Positions 23,234 to 32,310 of a stretch of 40,270 bases of DNA are shown here, piece after piece. The position numbers and the translations under genes were made by a program. This DNA is from an uncultured Bacteroidales bacterium (GTDB lineage Bacteria; Bacteroidota; Bacteroidia; Bacteroidales; Muribaculaceae). Numbering within the stretch: position 1 is the stretch's first letter; every line of letters starts with the position of its first letter. The stretch covers positions 1 to 40,270 of the forward strand of contig CASEAQ010000023.1 in NCBI GenBank assembly GCA_949285735.1, written 5' to 3'. Under the pieces are notes generated by a model. That model ran no database searches. It worked only from the letters and a program-made list of their open reading frames with translations, and was not told the origin of the DNA.

Positions 23234-26200
23234 ATGAAAGTAAATTTTTTCATCGACAGACCAGTGTTTTCGGCTGTCATATCGATATTGATAGTGATTA
23301 TAGGCATCATAGGGCTTATAATGCTACCAATCGACCAGTATCCGCAGATAACGCCACCGGTGGTGAGAATCTCGGCTTCTTATCCAGGAGCAAGTGCGCT
23401 CACGGTGTCGCAAGCTGTGGCAACCCCGATTGAGCAGGAATTGAACGGTACGCCGGGAATGCTTTATATGGAGTCTAACAGTTCCAACTCGGGAGGCTTT
23501 ACAGCCAATGTAACGTTTGACATCAGTGCCGATGCCGACCTTGCCGCAGTGGAGATACAGAACCGTGTGAAACTTGCCGAGTCGCGGTTGCCAGCCGAGG
23601 TGGTGCAGAATGGCATTGAGATTGAAAAGCAATCGTCTAATCAGTTGATGACCATCTGTATAACTTCCGATGACCCTAAGTTTGACGAAATATACTTGAG
23701 TAACTTCACGACACTCAATATTCTTGACTTGCTGCGGCGCATACCGGGCGTGGGACGCGTGTCGAACATCGGTAGCCGCTATTATGCGATGCAGATTTGG
23801 GTTGACCCTGCCAAGTTGGCAAACTTCGGGCTTACTGTGCAGGACGTTCAAAATGCTCTCAAGGACCAGAACCGCGAGTCGGCGGCAGGTGTGCTCGGGC
23901 AGCAACCCGTTGAGGGGGTTGACATTACCATACCTATCACGGCACAGGGGCGTTTGTCGAGTGCGTCGCAATTTGAAGAGATTGTGTTGCGTGCCAATGC
24001 CGACGGGTCGCTGATAAGAATGCGCGACGTGGCACGCGTGTCGCTCGAAGCGCAGTCTTACAACACCGAGAGTGGTATCAATGGAGGCAATGCGGCTGTG
24101 CTCGGCATTTATATGCTCCCTGGTGCAAATGCCGTTGAAGTTGCCGAACTGGTGAAGCAGGAAATGCTCGACATAAGCAAGAGTTTCCCCGAGGGATTGT
24201 CGTATGAGATAACATTCGATATGACCGAATATATAGCCGAATCGATACACGAGGTGTATAAGACCCTTTTCGAGGCATTGTTGCTCGTTACGATTGTGGT
24301 GTTCCTGTCGCTGCAAAGCTGGCGTGCAACTGTGATACCTATCGTGGCTGTACCTATATCGTTGATTGGTACTTTCGGCTTCATGCTCATAATGGGCTTC
24401 TCGTTGAACATACTGACGTTGCTCGGACTGGTGCTTGCAATCGGTATCGTGGTGGACGATGCCATTGTGGTGGTCGAGAATGTGGAACGCATAATGGAGG
24501 AGGAACATCTGAGCCCGTATGAGGCGACCAAGAAAGCGATGGAGGGATTGACGGGAGCGTTGATTGCCACGTCGCTTGTGCTTGCGGCAGTATTCGTTCC
24601 CGTCAGCTTCTTGTCGGGCATCACGGGGCAGCTGTATCGCCAGTTCAGTATCACTATTGCCGTGTCGGTGTTGTTGTCGGCTGTTGTGGCATTGACGTTG
24701 ACACCAGTTATGTGTTCGCTCATTTTGAAACCCGTTGACCATGGCAAGAAGAAAAATAAGTTCTTCAGGCTCATCAACCACTGGATTGACGTGGGCAACC
24801 ATAAGTATGTGGGCATAATAAAAGTAGCCTTGAAGAATCCGCGTCGGATTATGGCTGGATTTGGAATGGTGTTAGTGTTGATATTTGTGCTTTACAAGTT
24901 GATACCTACGAGTTTCTTGCCGTCGGAAGACCAAGGTTACTTCACTGTCGAACTCGAATTACCCGAGGGGGCGACACTTGAGCGCACACGCATAGTCACC
25001 GACCGGGCAATAGATTACTTGATGACGCTCGATGCCGTGGAGTATGTGCAGAATGTGACGGGTACAAGCCCACGTGTGGGTACCAATCAAGCTCGCAGCC
25101 AGCTCACTGTGATTCTGAAAAACTGGGCTGAGCGCGAGGATACCCCCATCTCCAAGGTTATGGAAGATGTGAGAAACGAGTTTGAGAAATATCCCGAGTG
25201 TAAGGTTTATTTGTCAACTCCGCCTGTTATTCCCGGACTTGGCACATCGGGCGGTTTTGAAATGCAGCTCGAAGCGCGAGGCGATGCCACATACGACAAC
25301 CTTGTAGCGGCTGCCGATACATTGATGCACTATGCACAACAAAACAGTGCCTTGACGGGATTGTCGTCTTCGCTGCAAGGTGAGATACCGCAGTTGTACT
25401 TCGATGTTGACCGCGACCGTGTGAAAATGGCAGGTGTGCCTATGGCAGATGTGTTTGCCACGATGAAGGCATACACGGGTGCCGTCTATGTCAACGACTT
25501 CAATATGTATAACCGCATCTATCGTGTGTACCTTCAAGCTGAATCGCAATACCGCGAGCATCGCGACAACATCAACCTGTTTTTCGTGAAAGGCAAGAAC
25601 GGCGATATGATACCGTTGACGGCACTCGGAACCACCGAATACACCACAGGTCCGGGTAGCATAAAGCGATTCAACATGTTCAATACGGCAGTAATCAGGG
25701 GCGAAGCCGCAAGCGGATACAGCTCGGGGCAGGCGATGGAAACAATAGAACGCCTTGCCGAGGAACACTTGCCCGATAACATCGGGGTGGAATGGAGCGG
25801 GCTTTCGTATCAGGAGCAAAAAGCCGGAGGACAGACGGGGCTTGTGCTTGCGCTTGTGTTCCTGTTTGTATTTCTATTCCTTGCTGCGTTGTATGAAAGT
25901 TGGACTATCCCTATCTCGGTATTGCTTTCGTTGCCTGTGGCTGCGCTCGGCGCATATTTGGGCATATCGGCTCTCGGACTTGAAAACAACACATATTTCC
26001 AAATCGGACTTGTGATGCTTATGGGTATGGCAGCCAAGAATGCAATCCTCATCGTGGAGTTTGCCAAAGATGAGGCGATGGCTGGCAAGGGAGTGCAGGA
26101 GGCGGCATTGCATGCATCGCACTTGCGTTTCAGGCCTATTCTCATGACATCGTTGGCATTTATCCTTGGTATGTTGCCGTTGGTTATAGCTTCGGGGCCT

Positions 26201-26392
26201 GGTGCGGGAAGCCGCCAGGCAATCGGTACGGGAGTGTTCTTCGGAATGATATTCGCTGTCACCTTGGGCATCGTGCTTGTGCCGTTCTTCTTTGTGATGA
26301 TTTACAAGACTACGGGGAAGATAAAACAGACAACTAACAAGATACACATCGGTAAAAAACATAAGTCAGAAAACAACAATGAAGGTGAATAG
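23234..26392 (+). CDS. RND multidrug efflux pump, inner-membrane transporter (AcrB/HAE1 type)
   Basis: 1052 residues, the normal length. It is a proton-driven trimeric pump that takes drugs or other amphiphiles from periplasm and inner leaflet. Two homologous halves, each one membrane helix, a large periplasmic domain and five or six helices. The proton-relay pair Asp408-Asp409 lies in GIVVDDAIVVVEN. HAE1 features include FFIDRPVFSAVISI at the start, PQITPPVVRISASYPGAS, and GLVMLMGMAAKNAILIVEFAKD in the second half. It overlaps the following channel gene by 14 bp. Drug range cannot be read from sequence. Confidence 0.95.
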   Translation: MKVNFFIDRPVFSAVISILIVIIGIIGLIMLPIDQYPQITPPVVRISASYPGASALTVSQAVATPIEQELNGTPGMLYMESNSSNSGGFTANVTFDISADADLAAVEIQNRVKLAESRLPAEVVQNGIEIEKQSSNQLMTICITSDDPKFDEIYLSNFTTLNILDLLRRIPGVGRVSNIGSRYYAMQIWVDPAKLANFGLTVQDVQNALKDQNRESAAGVLGQQPVEGVDITIPITAQGRLSSASQFEEIVLRANADGSLIRMRDVARVSLEAQSYNTESGINGGNAAVLGIYMLPGANAVEVAELVKQEMLDISKSFPEGLSYEITFDMTEYIAESIHEVYKTLFEALLLVTIVVFLSLQSWRATVIPIVAVPISLIGTFGFMLIMGFSLNILTLLGLVLAIGIVVDDAIVVVENVERIMEEEHLSPYEATKKAMEGLTGALIATSLVLAAVFVPVSFLSGITGQLYRQFSITIAVSVLLSAVVALTLTPVMCSLILKPVDHGKKKNKFFRLINHWIDVGNHKYVGIIKVALKNPRRIMAGFGMVLVLIFVLYKLIPTSFLPSEDQGYFTVELELPEGATLERTRIVTDRAIDYLMTLDAVEYVQNVTGTSPRVGTNQARSQLTVILKNWAEREDTPISKVMEDVRNEFEKYPECKVYLSTPPVIPGLGTSGGFEMQLEARGDATYDNLVAAADTLMHYAQQNSALTGLSSSLQGEIPQLYFDVDRDRVKMAGVPMADVFATMKAYTGAVYVNDFNMYNRIYRVYLQAESQYREHRDNINLFFVKGKNGDMIPLTALGTTEYTTGPGSIKRFNMFNTAVIRGEAASGYSSGQAMETIERLAEEHLPDNIGVEWSGLSYQEQKAGGQTGLVLALVFLFVFLFLAALYESWTIPISVLLSLPVAALGAYLGISALGLENNTYFQIGLVMLMGMAAKNAILIVEFAKDEAMAGKGVQEAALHASHLRFRPILMTSLAFILGMLPLVIASGPGAGSRQAIGTGVFFGMIFAVTLGIVLVPFFFVMIYKTTGKIKQTTNKIHIGKKHKSENNNEGE

Positions 26393-27764
26393 ATTATTTA
26401 TCATACTGGTAGTGGTGGCGACGCTTGCAACGAGTTGCAAGTTAGGCAAGCACTACACTCGGCCCGATGTGCAATTGCCGTCGCAGCTCGACAATACTGC
26501 CGCAGCCGACAGTTTTTCTATTGCCGACTTGCCGTGGAATCAGGTGTATGCCGACACGTTGCTGCAATCGCTCATAAGGAAAACACTTGACAACAACAAG
26601 GATTTGCTTATCGCAGCCGCACGTGTCAAGGAGCTTGCAGCGATGAAGCGCATAGATGTTGCAAACTTGTTTCCCGATGCGGCATTGCGTCTGTATGCCG
26701 AGAAGGAGCAGGACAACTATGGCGGCAACAATTCCGACGACGATAACCAGTTTGACATAAAGGCGCGCATCACTTGGGAACTCGACTTGTGGGGCAAGTT
26801 GCGGTGGTCGAAAGACAGGAGCATGGCACAGTTTGTGGCTTCGGTCGAGAACCAGCGGGCATTGCAGATGAGCCTTGTGGCAAGCGTGGCAGAGGCTTAT
26901 TTTGAGCTTGTGGCGCTCGACAACGAGTTGAAGATTGTGAGGCAGACGGTTGATGCCCGTCGCGAAGGACTGGAACTCGCCCGCATCAGGTATGAAGGCG
27001 GCTTGACGTCGGAAATGACGTATAGCCAAGCCCAAGTGGAGCTTGCAAGTGCCGAGGCTCTCATTCCCGACCTTGAGCAGGAAATAACGCTCAAGGAAAA
27101 CGAGATTGCGTTCTTGGCAGGGGAGTACCCGTTTGACATTAAGCGCGTCGAGTTGCCCGAAGATGTGATGATTCCCGTGAGCTTGCCCGTGGGGCTGCCA
27201 TCGGCGTTGCTCGAACGTCGCCCCGACGTGCGCGAAGCCGAACAGGAATTGATTGCAGCCAACGCCAACGTGGGAATTGCCTACACGAGCATGTTCCCGC
27301 AAATAAGCCTTACTGCCGACCTTGGTGCCGAGAGCGATGAGTTGAGCAACTTGTTGCGCTCGCCTTATCACCTGATTGGTGGTACGCTGCTGCAGCCGGT
27401 CGTAGGGTTGTGGAAAAACAAGTCGAGGCACAAAGCGGCGCAGGCGGCATACGAACAGGCTGTGTATGCCTACGAGAAAACCGTCTTGAACGCATTCATG
27501 GACGCTTATAATGCCATCGTGAGGTTCAACAAGACGAAAGAGATATATGAGTCGCAATACCGCCTCGAACGCTCGTCGCGCAGCACGCTCGACCTTGCCC
27601 AACTTCAATACATGAATGGGGTGATAGGTTATCTCGACTTGCTCGACGCACAGCGTACCTACCTGACGGCGCAAATCAGCCTTAGTAACGCCGTCCGCGA
27701 CAAGCAACTTGCCGTGGTCAATCTGTACAAAGCTCTTGGCGGTGGCTGGAAGCCCGCCGAGTAA
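26379..27764 (+). CDS. RND efflux outer-membrane channel lipoprotein (OprM/NodT type)
   Basis: 461 residues, with a lipoprotein signal ending LATSC-K (Cys20). The outer-membrane factor repeat structure is clear: two long helical regions per half, with LPWNQVYADTLLQSLIRKTLDNNKDL-type block first and GLPSALLERRPDVREAEQELIAANANVGIAYTSMFPQISL-type block in the middle, both hallmarks of the NodT family. It forms the trimeric exit duct for the adaptor and pump encoded before it. Its start overlaps the pump gene, which indicates translational coupling. A long hairpin ends the operon. Confidence 0.93.
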   Translation: MKVNRLFIILVVVATLATSCKLGKHYTRPDVQLPSQLDNTAAADSFSIADLPWNQVYADTLLQSLIRKTLDNNKDLLIAAARVKELAAMKRIDVANLFPDAALRLYAEKEQDNYGGNNSDDDNQFDIKARITWELDLWGKLRWSKDRSMAQFVASVENQRALQMSLVASVAEAYFELVALDNELKIVRQTVDARREGLELARIRYEGGLTSEMTYSQAQVELASAEALIPDLEQEITLKENEIAFLAGEYPFDIKRVELPEDVMIPVSLPVGLPSALLERRPDVREAEQELIAANANVGIAYTSMFPQISLTADLGAESDELSNLLRSPYHLIGGTLLQPVVGLWKNKSRHKAAQAAYEQAVYAYEKTVLNAFMDAYNAIVRFNKTKEIYESQYRLERSSRSTLDLAQLQYMNGVIGYLDLLDAQRTYLTAQISLSNAVRDKQLAVVNLYKALGGGWKPAE

Positions 27765-28212
27765 AGCAATAAAATATCATCATTCTGTCCGTTAAAAGAT
27801 TTTTGAGACCGAAAAATTTTTAGCGGACAGTAATGTTTTTTTATATCGTGCCTGGCGGTGAATGAATAATCCTTTATTACTGATAGAGTCTCCTATGCAC
27901 AGGTGTTTTTGTTGACTTTTCTCTTTGAACTCAATAGGTTAATATATCTACTTCAATTTTGGACCATTGTCAAAGCCACAGTAAAAGTACTATAATTTTG
28001 TTTGACGCTCAAATGAGCTTTAGGTCTTTTGCTATCCGGCAGGCTTCGATGGATTCATCTGGTTATGGTAGGGATAATGGGAGCTTGCCCGGACGGTGAC
28101 GGGTTCAATGCTAAGTTTGAAAATTTCTCCATAAAACATCTTCCAGATTTGCGCAGGGTTGAATGGTTAAAGAAAAACAGTACGAAAAACAATAAATAAA
28201 AAAAATAACAGT
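27765..28212. other. Intergenic region, about 450 bp
   Basis: After the terminator, the DNA at 27843-28212 is lower in G+C than the flanks and holds no supported gene. TAATTTTG at 27993-28000 is a possible -7 element on the plus strand, 210 bp before the VOC gene, with only ATTG as a distant -33. A short GCCCG/CGGGT hairpin lies near 28086-28105. Short open frames here look like decayed DNA. Confidence 0.5.
27785..27842 (+). terminator. Terminator of the efflux operon, possibly built from IS ends
   Basis: CTGTCCGTTAAAA (27785-27797) pairs with TTTTAGCGGACAG (27818-27830), with an inner ATTTTT/AAAAAT extension, followed by a T-run (27835-27842). The outer sequence also resembles the element at 40176-40192 (see findings). 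Confidence 0.6.
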
Positions 28213-28599
28213 ATGAGGATAGAGCATATAGCAATTTGGGCAGACGATATCGAACTGCTTCGTGATTTTTACATTAAGTATTTCAATTTGACATGTGGGG
28301 ATAAATACACAAATCCGGCAAAGAAATTCACTTCCTATTTTTTGTCTTTCGGAGATGGTGAAACTCGCATTGAACTCATGAATATTCCCGATATGAGAAA
28401 TCCTATAAGCAGAGGAAATCTGAAAGGTCTGGCTCATTTTGCCATTAGCGTAGGAAACCGTGAAACGGTGAATGAACTTACGGAATGGTTAAAGGCTGAC
28501 GGTTATACAATATTGAGTGAGCCGAGGGTAACAGGCGACGGCTTTTATGAAAGTGTCATTGCCGATCCCGAAGGCAATTATGTAGAAATAACGGTATAA
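28213..28599 (+). CDS. VOC (glyoxalase/bleomycin resistance) family protein
   Basis: 128 residues, cytosolic. One vicinal-oxygen-chelate unit: two beta-alpha-beta-beta-beta modules, with likely metal ligands His5 (IEHIAIW), Glu in TRIELMN (about 55), His in LAHFAISV (about 76) and Glu125 in NYVEITV. Such proteins include glyoxalase I, epimerases, dioxygenases and fosfomycin/bleomycin resistance proteins; the ligand pattern His-Glu-His-Glu resembles glyoxalase I-like metal sites, but the substrate is open. Codon and base use is more AT-rich than in the neighbouring efflux and gltB genes, which with the surrounding AT-rich DNA suggests later acquisition. Confidence 0.82.
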   Translation: MRIEHIAIWADDIELLRDFYIKYFNLTCGDKYTNPAKKFTSYFLSFGDGETRIELMNIPDMRNPISRGNLKGLAHFAISVGNRETVNELTEWLKADGYTILSEPRVTGDGFYESVIADPEGNYVEITV

Positions 28600-28757
28600 A
28601 TAACAGAAATTTTGCCAATGCGGTTTTACTGCCAATTATCGGCAGTGAAGATTTTCGTTTAGGTTGGTATTGATGGCTTGGCGAGTTTGATTCGGCTGCA
28701 ATAAATTTTTTATCGAACAGCTATAATTTGCTATCTTTATTGCGAAATTTATTTGTG

Positions 28758-29291
28758 ATGGAAATAGCGGGGGAGAGGTTTTTGGAATTTTTTGGAGATG
28801 TGGCAACGTTGAGATGCGTGCCACGGAAGACGGTTTTGCTTGAAGAGGGGAGCGTGGCTGACACGCTTTATTTTGTCAAGAGCGGCTGCCTGCGCATGTT
28901 TTTCTATGACGAGGGGAAGGATGTAACGTTTCAGTTTTTTTTTGAGGGGGATGTGGTGGCATCGTTTTATAGCATGCACACGTTGCAGCCGAGCGAATAT
29001 TCGCTGGAAAGCATCGAACCGACAGAGCTGTATGCCATCGGGAGGGATGATTTCTACCGGCTTGTGAATCGCGATGTGGAGGCGATGCGTATTCATGTGG
29101 AGCAACTCATTTCGCGTTTCCATGCCTATCAGCAGCTATTCCTTTCGCGCATAAAGAACTCGCCGCAACAACGTTATGAGGAGTTGTTGCGCGAGCACCC
29201 CGACATACTGAAGCGCGTTCCGCAACACTACATTGCGTCATACCTTGGAATAACGGCAGTGTCGTTGTCGCGCATCAGGGGGCGGCATTGA
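28758..29291 (+). CDS. Crp/Fnr-family transcription regulator
   Basis: 177 residues from ATG 28758; an in-frame TTG at 28728 overlaps the likely promoter (TATCTTTA, 28732-28739) and was rejected. The N-terminal cyclic-nucleotide-binding-like barrel is recognisable: PRKTVLLEEGSVADTLYFVKSGCLRMF and FFEGDVVASFYSM. The ligand Arg/Ser pattern of true cAMP binders is not evident, and no cysteine cluster of Fnr is present. A helix-turn-helix lies at the C-terminus: HYIASYLGITAVSLSRIRGR. It sits 88 bp before the DUF4405 membrane protein gene on the same strand, which it may control. Confidence 0.85.
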   Translation: MEIAGERFLEFFGDVATLRCVPRKTVLLEEGSVADTLYFVKSGCLRMFFYDEGKDVTFQFFFEGDVVASFYSMHTLQPSEYSLESIEPTELYAIGRDDFYRLVNRDVEAMRIHVEQLISRFHAYQQLFLSRIKNSPQQRYEELLREHPDILKRVPQHYIASYLGITAVSLSRIRGRH

Positions 29292-29379
29292 AAAATCGCG
29301 TGGAGGCTAATTTGTTTACAATTGTTATCGTCGTGAGTGGTTCGGTTGTGCGACTTTTGCAAACCGAAATAAACGACAA

Positions 29380-29826
29380 ATGATGAAAAAGATTTTTATA
29401 ATTGACTTTGCGCTGGTTCCGCTGTTCCTGCTGACGGCATCGACTGGCATCGGGCTGCATTTGGCTGGGCATGGCAGCAATCATGAGTTGTGGCACAATT
29501 GGGCTGTGGCTCATGTGGTGGTGAGTGTGTTGTTCATGATTGGCGTGGTGTATCACGTCGGCACGCATAAAATGTGGTATAAGGGAATTGTCAAAAACGG
29601 TGTGGGCAAGAAAAACCGTGTGACTGCGGTGGTGTCGGTCTTGTTTGCCGTTGTCACGCTCACGGGGCTTGCCTTGCTTGGCATCGACGGGGCGAATAGC
29701 GGCGTCGGGCTGTGGCATTACAGGTTTGGACTGCTGGCAACGGTGTTTTTTGCCGGGCATATAGCGAAGCGCACTTCGACGCTGCGCAAGGTGTTCAACC
29801 TGTTTAGGGAAACGGGCATTAAATGA
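29380..29826 (+). CDS. DUF4405 membrane protein, probable cytochrome b-like
   Basis: 148 residues with four hydrophobic segments (about 4-26, 41-60, 79-101, 115-133). Histidines cluster near membrane faces: His27, His31, His35, His39, His45, His59, His63 in the first half and two more near 117 and 130. This is the pattern of DUF4405/cytochrome b561-like heme proteins. Heme binding is inferred, not shown. The CDS ends 8 bp inside the convergent HAD gene. It probably works in electron transfer under the upstream Crp-type regulator. Confidence 0.72.
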   Translation: MMKKIFIIDFALVPLFLLTASTGIGLHLAGHGSNHELWHNWAVAHVVVSVLFMIGVVYHVGTHKMWYKGIVKNGVGKKNRVTAVVSVLFAVVTLTGLALLGIDGANSGVGLWHYRFGLLATVFFAGHIAKRTSTLRKVFNLFRETGIK

Positions 29827-30598
29827 TGCCGTAGTGTTTTAGTGCATTGAAAATTCCGTTTTCGTCAACCGTTGTAGTGACATAGTCGGCAACAGCCTTT
29901 AGTGAATTGTTTGCGTTGCCCATGGCAATGCCTGCGCCCGCAATCTTGATGATTGGGATGTCGTTCCCCCCGTCGCCGAAAGCCATAGTTTCGTCGGTCG
30001 CTATGTCCAAATTGCCGATGATTGAAAGCAGGCCCTGCCCTTTGTCGGCATTGTAGGCTGTGATGTCGGCAAAGTCGGGGCACCAGCGGCTGGAAATGCA
30101 GCCATGCAGTTGCTGCATTATTTGTTGCTCCTCGACTTCGGTTATTATAGGTGTCAGTTGCAATATGCGTTGTTGCAATATTGGTTCAATCGGTGTGTCA
30201 TCTTTCAAGCCATGTACGTTAAGTAGCTTCATGATTTCTTCCGACCGTTTGTTTTTGTGATACATGGTTAAGTCTTTTTCGCCGACGACCATGCAAGCAA
30301 AATTCATTTCATCGCTCAGTCTGATAACAGTGGCGACATCTTCACGAGGAATGGGGTTGCACGAGATTATATGGTTGCCAATGAAGCAAAAAGCTCCGTT
30401 GGTTGTGATGTAGCCGTCAACCAAGTGCCTGATTTCGGCAATGTTGTTGATGAGCGAATATGGTCGTCCTGTGGAAATGAAAATTTTCGTTCCACGTGAT
30501 TTTGCCATAGAGATAGCTTCAATCGTAGATTGTGGAATCTTGTGGGTCTTGAAGCTCACCAAAGTTCCATCGATGTCGAAAAATAGTGCTTTTATCAT
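29819..30598 (-). CDS. HAD-superfamily phosphatase, Cof type
   Basis: 259 residues from ATG 30598. Motif I FFDIDGTL with nucleophile Asp8 and acid/base Asp10, motif II ISTGRP, motif III Lys in NADKGQGL, motif IV FGDGGNDIPI. A C2 cap of the Cof type lies between about 85 and 190. Such enzymes dephosphorylate sugar phosphates, FMN or PLP-like compounds; the target is not readable. A much longer frame upstream (to 31513) is the shadow of the ABC gene. The ATG overlaps the stop of the ABC ATPase gene by 4 bp, so the two are translationally coupled. Confidence 0.88.
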   Translation of the reverse strand: MIKALFFDIDGTLVSFKTHKIPQSTIEAISMAKSRGTKIFISTGRPYSLINNIAEIRHLVDGYITTNGAFCFIGNHIISCNPIPREDVATVIRLSDEMNFACMVVGEKDLTMYHKNKRSEEIMKLLNVHGLKDDTPIEPILQQRILQLTPIITEVEEQQIMQQLHGCISSRWCPDFADITAYNADKGQGLLSIIGNLDIATDETMAFGDGGNDIPIIKIAGAGIAMGNANNSLKAVADYVTTTVDENGIFNALKHYGII

Positions 30599-32058
30599 TT
30601 CTGGTTGATTGAGGGTTGGGGCTTTGTCAGGCGGAATATGTGGTTGGCGGTTATCACTTTGGGTATTTCGTGTTCGTAGTGGGTAACGTAAACGAGCGAA
30701 ACGCCAGCGTTTGCCGTTATCTGCTCGATGGCTTGTGCCACGAGCTGCTTGCGTGCCATGTCGAGTCCGTGTAGCGGTTCGTCGAGAATGAGCAACGAGG
30801 CGCGACGGGCAAGGGTGCGGGCTATGAGCGCAAGCCGCTGTTCGCCCGACGAAAGGGTGTTGAAATAGCGGTCGGCGAGATGGTCGAGCCCGAATGCCTG
30901 CAGCCACTCGGTGGCTATTGCACGCTGCTCGTCGCTGATGCGCCTGAAACAACCCACATTGTCGTGCAGCCCCGATGCAACCACTGTGAGCAATGTTTCG
31001 CCATTGTTGAAATAGAGGTGCATCTCGGGAGAGATATAGCCTATGCGCCGCTTTATCTCCCAAATGCTTTCGCCCGTGCCGCGGCGGCGGTCGAATATGG
31101 TTATGGCGTTGCGGTAGCCTTGTGGATTGTCGGCATAGACGAGGCTCAGCAGCGTTGACTTGCCCGAGCCGTTTTTGCCGAGCAATGCCCATTTCTCGCC
31201 GGCATCGACGTGCCACGACACATCGTGCAAAATGATGTTGTTGCCATATACCACATTGCAATGGTCGAGGGCGAATGCCGTGTGGTAGTCGATGGGGGTT
31301 GACGGGGTTGTACATGGCAAGCCGATTTGCCTGCTGCAATCGAACAGCTTGGCGAGTTCCTCTCTTGCTTGTGGCAGGTTGTCGGCGGTTGTGGCAATCA
31401 TTTTGCCTATCGATAGCCGCTTCACAGGGAGAATATAGTCGGTGAAGTCGGGAATGTCGATGGTGTTGCACAGCAGCAGCAACACAGCAGTGCCCCGGCG
31501 AGTGAGGCCACAAATGAGGTTGTTGAACAGTTCGCGCGAGGCAGCATCAAGACCTATGTATGGATTGTCGATGATGAGCAAGTCGGGTTGCTCGGTGAGC
31601 ATGTTTATGATTAGGAACTTACGCAGCTCGCCGCTCGACAAGTAGTTGATGCGCTTGTGCCGTACATCGTCGATTGAAAGCGACTGGCACAATTCGAGCC
31701 AAAGCTGTTCGCTGATTTTGCCTTTTAGCAACTCTTCGACCGTGGGAATGCTGTCGTTGGCAGTCGATTCAAACCGCTGCTGGTAGTAGGTGTCGTTGCA
31801 ACCAGTGAGCGAGTGTATGTCGGTAAACTCGATGCTCTTTATGCACAGCGACTTCTTGTCGCCAATGATGCGGTTCATGCCGATGTTCCAGCCTTTTTCG
31901 ATAATTTTCCCGAGAGTGGTTTTTCCCGAGCCGTTTTCGCCTATTGCCACATAGGTCTTTGCAGTGCAAATTTCAAAGGGGTAGGGGCAGTCGAGTTTCA
32001 CCCCTGTGTATTGCAGCGTATTGCTTTCTACTTTTAGCAGTATTTTGTCGTTGGTCAT
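30595..32058 (-). CDS. Twin ABC ATPase, ModF/PhrA-like
   Basis: 487 residues with two ATPase domains in one chain and no membrane segment. Domain 1: Walker A GENGSGKT (40-47), signature LSSGE (140-144), Walker B LIIDNP with Asn165 where the catalytic Glu normally stands. Domain 2: Walker A GKNGSGKS, signature LSSGEQ, Walker B LLILDEP with Glu intact. Length and order fit E. coli ModF (photorepair protein PhrA), whose role is unclear. ATG 32058 or 32073 is likely the start; the upstream reading to 32142 precedes the promoter at 32091-32121. No permease gene is adjacent, so transport is not implied; it is coupled to the HAD gene. Confidence 0.8.
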   Translation of the reverse strand: MTNDKILLKVESNTLQYTGVKLDCPYPFEICTAKTYVAIGENGSGKTTLGKIIEKGWNIGMNRIIGDKKSLCIKSIEFTDIHSLTGCNDTYYQQRFESTANDSIPTVEELLKGKISEQLWLELCQSLSIDDVRHKRINYLSSGELRKFLIINMLTEQPDLLIIDNPYIGLDAASRELFNNLICGLTRRGTAVLLLLCNTIDIPDFTDYILPVKRLSIGKMIATTADNLPQAREELAKLFDCSRQIGLPCTTPSTPIDYHTAFALDHCNVVYGNNIILHDVSWHVDAGEKWALLGKNGSGKSTLLSLVYADNPQGYRNAITIFDRRRGTGESIWEIKRRIGYISPEMHLYFNNGETLLTVVASGLHDNVGCFRRISDEQRAIATEWLQAFGLDHLADRYFNTLSSGEQRLALIARTLARRASLLILDEPLHGLDMARKQLVAQAIEQITANAGVSLVYVTHYEHEIPKVITANHIFRLTKPQPSINQK

Positions 32059-32090
32059 GTTGCTAAGTTGCATTGTTCTTAAATAGTGGG

Positions 32091-32121
32091 TAAAAGTACG
32101 TGAATTTTCTTGTGTAGCCAA
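32091..32121 (-). promoter_or_regulatory. Promoter of the ABC ATPase - HAD operon
   Basis: Minus strand: TTGG (32121-32118), 19 bp, TACTTTTA (32098-32091), one base off the -7 consensus. Confidence 0.5.
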
Positions 32122-32255
32122 TAGAAATGTGAATAATTTCATCTTTCTGTGCCAATAATGCTGATAATAAGTGAGAAAAGCGATGTCTAAGTGCTATTTT
32201 GGGGTGTTGTTGAAATTTTTTTACTCAAATTGCAAGCAAATTGAAAGAAAATATA

Positions 32256-32263
32256 TAATTTTG
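32256..32263 (+). promoter_or_regulatory. -7 element of gltB-gltD-asnB
   Basis: TAATTTTG, 48 bp before the gltB ATG. The -33 position is weak (ATTG, 23 bp upstream). Confidence 0.5.
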
Positions 32264-32310
32264 CGAGCAAAAGTTGTGAAATATTAGGTTTATGCAATAA
32301 AAATGACGAG

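Noticed and set aside
23324-24802. 492-codon open frame on the minus strand within the RND pump gene
   Set aside because: Antisense shadow of a conserved transporter gene.
30599-31513. Long N-terminal extension of the HAD phosphatase
   Set aside because: The extension lies in another frame of the ABC ATPase gene; the HAD fold starts cleanly at MIKALFFDIDGT.
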